NCBI GenBank assembly: GCA_014379405.1
Contig: JACMLU010000012.1
Location: 1-64,000, forward strand
Source of the DNA: Flavobacterium sp.
GTDB lineage: Bacteria > Bacteroidota > Bacteroidia > Flavobacteriales > Flavobacteriaceae
Direction of reading: 5' to 3'
DNA length: 64,000 nucleotides
This document shows positions 16,663 through 25,109 of this stretch, piece by piece. The position numbers and the translations under genes are program-made. A model generated the notes under the pieces. That model was not told the origin of the DNA. It worked only from the letters and a program-made list of their open reading frames with translations, and did not search any database. How positions within the stretch are numbered: the first letter of the stretch is position 1; the number at the start of each line of letters is the position of its first letter.

Positions 16663-19600
16663 ATGATCCATTTCTTTGAAAACCAAAGTAAAACTGTTTT
16701 TGCAGTACAAACGCAAAACGAAATTTCGACTGAAGACATTTCAAAACTCAACTGGCTTTTTGCAGATGCCAATAAAATAGAAAAATCCGTTTTGTCGGAT
16801 TTTTTTGTTGGACCGCGTGCCACCATGATTACGCCTTGGAGTACTAATGCCGTGGAGATTACCCAAAATATGGGGATTTCTGGAATTATACGTATTGAAG
16901 AATTTTACAGAGCTACGGAAGATTTCAATGATTTTGATCCAATGCTTTCGCAAAAATACACCGAGTTGAATCAAGATATTTTCACGATTCACATCCAACC
17001 CGAAGCGATTTTGGATATTGACGATATTGCCGCTTACAACCAATCAGAAGGTTTGTCATTGAGCGCTGAAGAAGTGGGATATTTAGATAATTTGGCTACC
17101 AAATTAGGTCGAAAATTAACGGATTCCGAGATTTTTGCTTTCTCACAAGCCAATTCAGAGCACTGTCGTCACAAGATTTTCAACGGAACTTTTGTTATTG
17201 ATGGCGTGGAAAAAGAAACTTCTCTTTTTAAATTAATCAAAAAAACATCACAGGAAAACCCTAACGATATAGTTTCGGCTTACAAAGATAACGTGGCTTT
17301 TGTAAAAGGGCCAAGAGTACAGCAATTTGCCCCAAAAACTGCTGACAAACCTGATTTTTATGAAATAAAAGAATTTGATTCGGTTATTTCTTTAAAAGCA
17401 GAAACACACAATTTTCCAACCACGGTAGAGCCTTTCAACGGAGCTGCAACAGGTTCTGGAGGGGAAATTCGCGATCGTTTGGCTGGTGGACAAGGTTCAT
17501 TACCAATGGCGGGAACTGCGGTTTATATGACTTCGTATTCAAGATTGGAAGAAAATCGCCCTTGGGAAGATGCCGTAGCCGAAAGAAAATGGTTGTATCA
17601 AACGCCAATCGATATCTTGATAAAAGCTTCGAATGGAGCATCTGATTTTGGAAATAAATTTGGACAACCACTTATTACCGGTTCGGTTTTGACTTTCGAA
17701 CACGAACACTTGGACAAGCTCAGTGTGACGGGTAGAAAACTGGGTTACGACAAAGTAATTATGCAAGCGGGGGGAATTGGTTACGGAAAACTGGATCAAG
17801 CCATCAAATACAAACCACAAGAAGGCGACAAAATCGTAATTCTTGGTGGAGAAAATTATAGAATTGGAATGGGTGGAGCAGCTGTTTCTTCTGCTGATAC
17901 TGGAGCAATGAGTTCTGGAATCGAGTTGAATGCCGTACAACGTTCGAACCCAGAAATGCAAAAACGTGCTGCCAACGCCATTCGTGGTTTGGTGGAAAGT
18001 GACCATAATCCAATTGTTTCCATTCACGATCACGGAGCTGGTGGACACTTGAACTGTCTTTCAGAATTGGTTGAAGAAACTGGAGGATTGATTGATTTGG
18101 ATAAATTGCCTGTGGGTGATCCTACCCTTTCGGCTAAAGAAATTATTGGTAACGAATCCCAAGAAAGAATGGGATTGGTTATTGGCAAAAAAGACATTGA
18201 TTTACTTCAAAAAATTGCGGAACGTGAGCGTTCTCCAATGTACCAAGTGGGTGATGTTACTGCCGATCACCGTTTTACTTTCGAATCTAAGACTACTGGT
18301 TTAAAACCAATGGATTATGCTTTGGAAGATTTCTTTGGAAGCTCCCCAAAAACGGTAATGACGGATAAAACCGTTACTTATAATTATCCTGGATTAGAAT
18401 ATGATGTAAAAAATATTTCAACCTATTTAGAGCAAGTTTTACAATTGGAAGCCGTTGCCTGTAAAGACTGGTTGACCAACAAAGTCGATCGATGTGTGGG
18501 TGGAAAAGTAGCCAAACAACAATGTGCTGGACCATTGCAATTGCCATTGAATAATTGCGGTGTGGTAGCTTTGGATTATTTAGGAAAAGAAGGAGTTGCT
18601 ACCTCAATCGGGCACTCTCCTATTGCTTCGTTAATTGACCCAGTTGCTGGAACAAGAACCGCTATTGCCGAATCGTTATCGAATATTGTTTGGGCTCCAA
18701 TCAAAGAAGGAATGAAAGGGATTTCTCTTTCGGCCAACTGGATGTGGGCTTGTAAAAACGAAGGCGAAGACGCTCGTTTATATGATGCCGTTGAAGCTTG
18801 TTCCGACTTTGCCATCGAATTGGGAATCAATATTCCAACTGGAAAAGATTCACTTTCGATGAAACAAAAATATCCAAACGACGAAGTAATCGCGCCAGGA
18901 ACGGTAATTATTTCGGCTGGAGGAAACTGTACCGATATTAGAAAAGTAGTGGAGCCAGTTTTACAAAAAGATGGAGGTTCTATTTATTACATCAATTTAT
19001 CGCAAGACGACTTCAAATTAGGTGGTTCTTCATTGGCTCAAACCTTGAATTCCATTGGAAACGAAGCACCAACGATTAAAGATGCTGCTTTCTTCAAGAA
19101 TGCCTTCAATACTATTCAAGAATTGATTTTAAACAATCAAATTTTGGCGGGTCACGACATTGGAAGTGGTGGTTTGATTACCACTTTATTGGAAATGTGT
19201 TTTGCCGATGTGAATTTAGGAGCTAAAATTGATTTCTCCGTTTTTGAAGAAAAAGACATCATCAAATATTTATTCTCTGAAAATATTGCGGTAGTTTTCC
19301 AAGCCAATGACGATACTTTGGTGGAAACGGTATTGAATAACAAAGGAGTAACTTTCTACAAATTAGGAAACGCAACAACTGAAGCAACTTTAGATTTTGG
19401 TCCTTGTAAATTGGACATTGCCAAATACAGAGATATTTGGTTTAAAACCTCTTTCTTGTTGGATCAAAAACAAGCCAAAAACGGAACTGCTCAGGCACGT
19501 TTCGACAATTATAAAAATCAAGTATTAAATTATACTTTTCCAACTCATTTTACAGGAAAAAAACCGGTGATTGACGAATCTAAACCGAGACCAAAAGCAG

Positions 19601-20334
19601 CCATCATCCGTGAAAAAGGAAGTAATTCCGAGCGTGAAATGGCCAATGCGATGTATCTCGCAGGTTTTGATGTGAAAGATGTCCATATGACCGATTTGAT
19701 TTCGGGACGTGAAAATCTGGAAGATATTCAGTTTATTGGAGCTGTTGGAGGATTCTCTAATTCCGATGTTTTGGGTTCTGCCAAAGGTTGGGCCGGAGCA
19801 TTCAAATACAACGAAAAAGCAAATACGGCATTGAAAAACTTCTTCAAAAGAGAAGATACGTTATCTGTTGGAATCTGTAACGGTTGCCAGTTGTTTATGG
19901 AATTAGAATTGGTTAATCCTGAGCATAAAGTTCACGGAAAAATGCTTCATAACGACAGCCACAAACACGAAAGTATTTTTACTTCGATAACAGTACAAGA
20001 AAACAAATCAATAATGTTGTCTACTTTGGCGGGAAGCACTCTAGGAGTTTGGGTTTCGCACGGTGAAGGAAAATTCAATTTGCCAATGGGAGAAGAAAAC
20101 TACAACATCGTTGGAAAATACGGTTACGATAGCTATCCAGCAAATCCAAATGGTTCCGATTATAATACAGCAATGTTATGCGACACCACAGGTCGTCACT
20201 TGGTGATGATGCCTCACATTGAGCGTTCGACTTTCCAATGGAACTGGGCCAATTATCCAAAAGACCGTAACGACGAAGTTTCTCCTTGGCACGAAGCCTT
20301 TGTGAATGCTAGATTGTGGATTGAAAAACAGTAA
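16663..20334 (+). CDS. purL: Phosphoribosylformylglycinamidine synthase, single-chain
   Basis: A 1223-residue large-type FGAM synthase, close to the roughly 1300 residues of E. coli PurL. It converts FGAR, glutamine and ATP to FGAM in purine synthesis. The order is a PurS-like N-terminal domain, a linker with the catalytic SQANSEHCRHKIFNG motif, and two AIRS-like ATP-binding halves (including SHDLGAGG-type 'SIHDHGAGGHLN' and 'GHDIGSGGLITTLLEM'). A C-terminal class I glutaminase follows, with nucleophile Cys1072 (VGICNGCQ) and the MPHIERSTF histidine/glutamate. I chose the ATG at 16663 over an in-frame TTG 30 bp upstream because the TTG lies in the promoter box. Confidence 0.97.
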   Translation: MIHFFENQSKTVFAVQTQNEISTEDISKLNWLFADANKIEKSVLSDFFVGPRATMITPWSTNAVEITQNMGISGIIRIEEFYRATEDFNDFDPMLSQKYTELNQDIFTIHIQPEAILDIDDIAAYNQSEGLSLSAEEVGYLDNLATKLGRKLTDSEIFAFSQANSEHCRHKIFNGTFVIDGVEKETSLFKLIKKTSQENPNDIVSAYKDNVAFVKGPRVQQFAPKTADKPDFYEIKEFDSVISLKAETHNFPTTVEPFNGAATGSGGEIRDRLAGGQGSLPMAGTAVYMTSYSRLEENRPWEDAVAERKWLYQTPIDILIKASNGASDFGNKFGQPLITGSVLTFEHEHLDKLSVTGRKLGYDKVIMQAGGIGYGKLDQAIKYKPQEGDKIVILGGENYRIGMGGAAVSSADTGAMSSGIELNAVQRSNPEMQKRAANAIRGLVESDHNPIVSIHDHGAGGHLNCLSELVEETGGLIDLDKLPVGDPTLSAKEIIGNESQERMGLVIGKKDIDLLQKIAERERSPMYQVGDVTADHRFTFESKTTGLKPMDYALEDFFGSSPKTVMTDKTVTYNYPGLEYDVKNISTYLEQVLQLEAVACKDWLTNKVDRCVGGKVAKQQCAGPLQLPLNNCGVVALDYLGKEGVATSIGHSPIASLIDPVAGTRTAIAESLSNIVWAPIKEGMKGISLSANWMWACKNEGEDARLYDAVEACSDFAIELGINIPTGKDSLSMKQKYPNDEVIAPGTVIISAGGNCTDIRKVVEPVLQKDGGSIYYINLSQDDFKLGGSSLAQTLNSIGNEAPTIKDAAFFKNAFNTIQELILNNQILAGHDIGSGGLITTLLEMCFADVNLGAKIDFSVFEEKDIIKYLFSENIAVVFQANDDTLVETVLNNKGVTFYKLGNATTEATLDFGPCKLDIAKYRDIWFKTSFLLDQKQAKNGTAQARFDNYKNQVLNYTFPTHFTGKKPVIDESKPRPKAAIIREKGSNSEREMANAMYLAGFDVKDVHMTDLISGRENLEDIQFIGAVGGFSNSDVLGSAKGWAGAFKYNEKANTALKNFFKREDTLSVGICNGCQLFMELELVNPEHKVHGKMLHNDSHKHESIFTSITVQENKSIMLSTLAGSTLGVWVSHGEGKFNLPMGEENYNIVGKYGYDSYPANPNGSDYNTAMLCDTTGRHLVMMPHIERSTFQWNWANYPKDRNDEVSPWHEAFVNARLWIEKQ

Positions 20335-20353
20335 TTTCGACTTTATAAAATGG

Positions 20354-20386
20354 AAAAAGCGTCCCGATACATTCGGAACGCTTTTT
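20354..20386 (+). terminator. Intrinsic terminator after purL
   Basis: AAAAAGCGTCCCGA pairs with TTCGGAACGCTTTTT (one mismatch) around a short ACAT-like loop and continues into a T-run. It lies between purL and a convergent gene and can work both ways. Confidence 0.85.
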
Positions 20387-20405
20387 TTTATGGATTGATA
20401 AATCA

Positions 20406-21047
20406 TTAAAATCTATAACCCACTGTTAATTGATGCCACATATTTTTATAACGTGGTGTTGTAGTATTTCCATCTCCATCATTGTTTTTCACGTCCCAAC
20501 CAGTTCTCAAACCAAGAACCAGATTGTTCATATTAAAATCGAGTCCACCAGTTAAACAAAAGGTGTTTTTACGAATATTGTCATTATTGAAATCTTGCTG
20601 TTGGGTTGAGCTAATGTTTCCATCCGTAAAATCGTCTTTTTGTTTCATCAAATACGAAAATTGAGGTCCAAACAATAAGGTTACCTCTTTAATTGGTTTA
20701 ACCGCGAACAACAATGGCACATCAATATAATCGGTTGTTCTAGTCATACTATAAGTACTTCCCAAATACGTTCCTGAAGATTTGAATCCTTTTTGAGAAT
20801 ACATAATCTCAGGTTGAATTCCAATAAATTTTCCGAATGGAATAGCAACAAATGCACCACCAGCAAATCCAAATTTGCCATCAGCAACAAAATCTTGGTT
20901 TTCGGAATCATACACATTGGAATAATTGGCACCTATTTTTAATCCAAAAGATAATGTTTCTCTATTATCTGTTGTGGTTGTAGTTTGTGCATTAGAATTT
21001 GTTACAGCGATGGTAACGAAAGCGATCATTATGATTACTTTTTTCAT
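20406..21047 (-). CDS. Outer-membrane beta-barrel (porin family) protein
   Basis: A 213-residue protein from the ATG complementary to 21045-21047, chosen because it gives a proper signal peptide (MKKVIIMIAFVTIAVTNSNAQ). The rest alternates beta strands ('SFGLKIGANYSNVYDS', 'FGFAGGAFVAIPFG', 'IGIQPEIMYSQKGFK'), the common bacteroidetal OmpW/PorT-like small barrel pattern. It ends in an aromatic residue (VGYRF), as needed for BAM insertion. No specific function is recognised. Confidence 0.85.
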   Translation of the reverse strand: MKKVIIMIAFVTIAVTNSNAQTTTTTDNRETLSFGLKIGANYSNVYDSENQDFVADGKFGFAGGAFVAIPFGKFIGIQPEIMYSQKGFKSSGTYLGSTYSMTRTTDYIDVPLLFAVKPIKEVTLLFGPQFSYLMKQKDDFTDGNISSTQQQDFNNDNIRKNTFCLTGGLDFNMNNLVLGLRTGWDVKNNDGDGNTTTPRYKNMWHQLTVGYRF

Positions 21048-21434
21048 ATTATTAGATTTAGGGTTATATGCGCAATATTTATTATACCACAAAGGTGGTT
21101 GTGTTTTTAGGAAAGCATCTTACACAATATGTAGTAAAAGTTATATAATTACTAGATGTTTCCAAATAAATAAAAACAAAAAATGTGCCAGAATAGGCTC
21201 GCCTATTATCCCAGAACAGGCCTAAAAGAAAAAAAATAGTGGTATACAACTGAAAATCAAAAGCTTTAAATATGCAATTTGTGATTGAAATAAATTAAAA
21301 ATTAATACAAATTATCTTTTTCTACATTGAAAACTAAACAGTCACAACCGTAAAAAAAAAAATTAGACTAATTTTCCAAATATTAAATTTCAATTCACTA
21401 AATTTCGGAGTAAGAAAAAGACAAAGAACATAAA
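21048..21434. other. Divergent intergenic region with one tight inverted repeat
   Basis: 387 bp without a convincing gene, holding the promoters of the barrel gene and the histidine kinase gene. AATAGGC (21192-21198) / GCCTATT (21201-21207) form a hairpin with a two-base loop. A near-direct repeat CCAGAAYAGGC flanks it (about 21188 and 21211). It could be an operator; nothing in the sequence says for what. Confidence 0.45.
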
Positions 21435-22523
21435 ATGACTGGAAAACATAATTTAATTCCAAAGGATGAATTTCTATTGGAACATTTTTTTGAGTTATCT
21501 CCCGATTTACTTTGTATTGCTGGGTATGATGGCTATTTCAAAAAAATAAATCCGGCCGTTTCTAAATTATTGGAGTATACCAACGAAGAATTATTTTCAA
21601 GACCCATTAGTGATTTTATCTATTCAACCGACCGAGATATCACTTCGAAGTATCGAAACGAACTTACCAAAAATAAACCACTGCTAAATTTTGAAAACAG
21701 ATACGTTACAAAAAGTGGTGAAATCGTGTGGTTGTCGTGGACATCAATGCCAATAGAAAACCAAAAAATTGTTTATGCCATTGCCAAAAATATTACGCAC
21801 AACAAAAAGCTTGAAGAAGAACGCAATACACTGCTTACTAATTTCGCAAAAATCAATAAAGATCTTAAAAAATTAAGTTTTACCAGCTCTCACGATTTGA
21901 GATCTCCAGTAAACAATTTACTTTCTATTTTTAGCCTTTTGGATGTTTCCAAAATTGAAGATCCCGAGACGGTTCAATTCATTGATATGCTAAAATCTAC
22001 AAGTGAAAGTTTGAGGCAAGCTTTAAATGATTATGTAGATATTTTGATACTGGAGGAAAGCAAAGTTGCCCAAATTGAAGAATTAGATTTAAATGATTCA
22101 CTAAATACAGTATCACGTTCTATAAATTCACTAATTCAAAATTCTAAAACAACCATTACAGTGGATTTTTCTGAACTAGAAAAAATTAATTTCAACAAAG
22201 CCTATCTAGAAAGCATATTCCTTAATCTAATAACAAATTCGATTAAATATGCCAAGCCTGGTAGTTTTCCCCTTATTTCCATTTTCTCCAGAAAAACTAA
22301 TGGAATAAGCCAATTGATTTTTTCGGATAATGGACTTGGATTTGACTTGGATGTTGTAAAAGACAAAATTTTTGGTTTACACCAAAAATTCCACAATCAC
22401 ATTGACAGCAAAGGCATTGGACTCTATTTGGTATATAATCACATCAACAGTTTGGGAGGAAACATCGCCGTGGAAAGTGAAGTTAATGTGGGGACAAAAT
22501 TTATTATATCGTTTAAAGATTAA
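21435..22523 (+). CDS. Cytosolic PAS-domain sensor histidine kinase
   Basis: A 362-residue protein without transmembrane segments. A PAS domain covers about 12-125 ('FFELSPDLLCIAGYDGYFKKINPAVSKLLEYTNEEL'). A HisKA helix pair follows, with the phospho-acceptor His153 in SSHDLRSP. The HATPase_c domain has an N box NLITNSIKYAK (about 248), G1 SDNGLGFD and G2 'SKGIGLYLV'. No response regulator is adjacent, so it is an orphan kinase; its signal is likely intracellular (redox, heme or small ligand), but which one is not visible. Confidence 0.93.
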   Translation: MTGKHNLIPKDEFLLEHFFELSPDLLCIAGYDGYFKKINPAVSKLLEYTNEELFSRPISDFIYSTDRDITSKYRNELTKNKPLLNFENRYVTKSGEIVWLSWTSMPIENQKIVYAIAKNITHNKKLEEERNTLLTNFAKINKDLKKLSFTSSHDLRSPVNNLLSIFSLLDVSKIEDPETVQFIDMLKSTSESLRQALNDYVDILILEESKVAQIEELDLNDSLNTVSRSINSLIQNSKTTITVDFSELEKINFNKAYLESIFLNLITNSIKYAKPGSFPLISIFSRKTNGISQLIFSDNGLGFDLDVVKDKIFGLHQKFHNHIDSKGIGLYLVYNHINSLGGNIAVESEVNVGTKFIISFKD

Positions 22524-22642
22524 ATTAACTAGACACTTCAATTCAACACTTTGTGAATGTCGTTAAGCTATCCATATTTTTATATTTAATAGTGCAGAAA
22601 TCATAATTTTTACTAATTTGCATATAATTAATACTATTTAAA

Positions 22643-24415
22643 ATGACCGAAATCACCAGACTATTTGATTTTCCTTACTACCAATTAAAGCATTACAACA
22701 TTCAGGATGCTTTGGTAACCAAGTATAATGGTGTTTGGATTAAAACATCAACAGAGGAATATATTGCTAAAGCCAATACAGTTTCTAGGGCTTTATTGCG
22801 AATGGGAATTCAGAAAGACGATAAAATCGCCCTGATTTCTACCAATAATAGAACCGAATGGAATATTATGGACATCGGTATTTTGCAAACCGGAGCGCAG
22901 ACAATCCCCATTTACCCCACCATTTCTGAAACGGATTACGAATTTGTATTGAATCATTCAGGGGCGATCTATTGTTTTGTATCCGATATGGAAGTCTTGG
23001 AAAAAGTAAATCTAATCAAAACCAATTTGCCAAATCTAAAGGAAGTATTTTCTTTTGATGAAATTGAAGGCTGCAAAAACTGGAAAGATTTACTTGTCAT
23101 TGGCGAAGACCAAAGCAATCAAGATGTTGTCGAAGACCGAAAAAACAGTATAAAATCAGAAGATTTAGCCACCATAATATACACTTCTGGAACAACCGGG
23201 AAACCAAAAGGTGTTATGCTTTCTCATAAAAATATTGTGTCAAATGTATTGAATAGCGCATCCAGAATTCCTTTTACCGCAGGAGAAAGCCGCGCTATGA
23301 GCTTCTTGCCTATTTGCCATATATTCGAAAGAATGATTTTGTATTTATACCAATATTACGGTGTTTCTATATATTTTGGAGAATCGATCGAAAAAATCAG
23401 CGACAACATCAAAGAAGTTAGACCTACTGTAATGTCAGCAGTACCAAGGCTTATCGAAAAAGTATATGATAAAATCTACTCGAAAGGATTGGAATTAACT
23501 GGATTGAAAAGAAAATTATTCTTTTGGGCGGTTGATTTAGGCTTGAAATATGAACCTTATGGAGCCAATGGTTTTTGGTATGAATTGCAATTAAAAATTG
23601 CCAGAAAACTAATCTTCAGCAAATGGAGAGAAGGTTTGGGCGGCAATTTGGATTTATTAGTTTCGGGGAGTGCCGCTTTACAGCCAAGACTTGCCAGAAT
23701 ATTTGCCGCCGCACAAATGCCCGTAGTGGAAGGATATGGATTGACCGAAACTTCTCCCGTGATTGCTGTAAACGATATGCGGAATTTTGGTTTCAAGGTG
23801 GGAACTGTGGGGAAATTAATTGATAATGTGGAAGTCAAAATTGCCGAAGACGGAGAAATCCTTTGCAAAGGTCCCAACGTGATGTTAGGTTACTACAAAG
23901 ACGAAGAGTTAACCAATCAAGCCTTGGCAGACGGCTATTTCCATACGGGCGATATTGGCGAAATTGACAGCGAAGGTTTTCTTAAAATTACCGATCGAAA
24001 AAAAGAAATGTTTAAAACTTCGGGTGGTAAATATATTTCTCCACAATTGTTGGAAAATGCCATGAAACAATCTCGTTTCATCGAACAAATCATGGTTATC
24101 GGAGATGGACAAAAAATGCCGGGAGCTTTTATTCAACCCAACTTTGAATTTGTCCGAGAATGGGAGAAACTGCATAAAATTCCAGTTGACAAAACCAATG
24201 AAGAAATTGCTTCCAATCCAAAAGTTAAACAACGCATCAAGGAAGAAATAGATGTTTTGAATGAAAAATTTGGAAATTGGGAAAAAATTAAACGTTTCGA
24301 ATTAACACCCGATGTTTGGTCTATTTCAGGCGGACATCTTACTCCTACTCTAAAACTGAAACGAAAAATAGTTTTGGAAAAATATAAAGATTTATTCCAA
24401 AAAATTTATGGTTAA
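22643..24415 (+). CDS. fadD: Long-chain fatty-acid--CoA ligase (AMP-forming)
   Basis: A 590-residue adenylate-forming enzyme. It has the P-loop-like A3 motif TIIYTSGTTGKPKGVMLSHKN (given in part; about residues 178-197), 'GYGLTETSPVIAVN' (A5), the 'YFHTGDIGEIDSEGFLKITDRKKE' segment and a catalytic C-terminal Lys region (HLTPTLKLKRK). It activates fatty acids to acyl-CoA at the cytoplasmic face of the membrane. It opens a run of beta-oxidation genes on the same strand, which supports a catabolic role. Confidence 0.94.
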   Translation: MTEITRLFDFPYYQLKHYNIQDALVTKYNGVWIKTSTEEYIAKANTVSRALLRMGIQKDDKIALISTNNRTEWNIMDIGILQTGAQTIPIYPTISETDYEFVLNHSGAIYCFVSDMEVLEKVNLIKTNLPNLKEVFSFDEIEGCKNWKDLLVIGEDQSNQDVVEDRKNSIKSEDLATIIYTSGTTGKPKGVMLSHKNIVSNVLNSASRIPFTAGESRAMSFLPICHIFERMILYLYQYYGVSIYFGESIEKISDNIKEVRPTVMSAVPRLIEKVYDKIYSKGLELTGLKRKLFFWAVDLGLKYEPYGANGFWYELQLKIARKLIFSKWREGLGGNLDLLVSGSAALQPRLARIFAAAQMPVVEGYGLTETSPVIAVNDMRNFGFKVGTVGKLIDNVEVKIAEDGEILCKGPNVMLGYYKDEELTNQALADGYFHTGDIGEIDSEGFLKITDRKKEMFKTSGGKYISPQLLENAMKQSRFIEQIMVIGDGQKMPGAFIQPNFEFVREWEKLHKIPVDKTNEEIASNPKVKQRIKEEIDVLNEKFGNWEKIKRFELTPDVWSISGGHLTPTLKLKRKIVLEKYKDLFQKIYG

Positions 24416-24602
24416 AAACATTCCAAATTGAATTAATCTTTTAATGTTTAATTCTTACCCATTTTATCCGCTTATCAACTCTTCAATATTTTGGGGAGTT
24501 TTTTTTTGATAATGAATGAAATTAAAAAATATTTTTAATTATTATGCGTGCATAGCATTTTTCACTATATTTGGAAAACCAAAACTAACTAAACTATTAC
24601 GC

Positions 24603-25034
24603 ATGAAAGACAAAACAATAGATTACATACTACGTGCCACTTGGCAAGCCGTCGCCAGGATGTACAACGAAGAAGCCTCCAATTACGGGGCAACTATGGC
24701 TACAGGTTTTACCTTGTTATCGATCGATAAAGACAAGGGAACTCCTTCAACAACATTAGGTCCCAAAATGGGAATGGAAGCTACAAGCCTAACCAGAACC
24801 TTGAAATCTATGGAAGAAAAAGGCTTGATTATACGAAAGAAAAATCCTTTTGATGGTCGTGGTGTCCTTATTTATTTGACCGACTTCGGGAAAGAAAAAA
24901 GAGAACTATCTAAAGAGACCGTGTTGAAATTCAACGAAACTGTCAAACAAAATGTATCGGCAGAAAAATTAGAACATTTTATGGAAGTTTCTGAAACCAT
25001 CAACAAATTAATTTGCGAAAAGAAAATATTTTAA
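24603..25034 (+). CDS. MarR family transcriptional regulator
   Basis: A 143-residue protein from the ATG at 24603. An upstream ATG in frame would add 29 residues of hydrophobic, non-family sequence and is rejected. The winged helix spans about 40-110: 'PSTTLGPKMGMEATSLTRTLKSMEEKGLI' with the wing 'RKKNPFDGRGVLIYLTD'. It sits between the acyl-CoA ligase and the dehydrogenase/hydratase gene, so it is the probable acyl-CoA-responsive regulator of the fad genes. That role is inferred from position. Confidence 0.9.
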   Translation: MKDKTIDYILRATWQAVARMYNEEASNYGATMATGFTLLSIDKDKGTPSTTLGPKMGMEATSLTRTLKSMEEKGLIIRKKNPFDGRGVLIYLTDFGKEKRELSKETVLKFNETVKQNVSAEKLEHFMEVSETINKLICEKKIF

Positions 25035-25109
25035 TTCTATACTTTTTTCGTCTTGAGGATTAGTTTTAGATAAAGTATACCAAAAAATAAAAACCATAAA
25101 CCGTTTAAA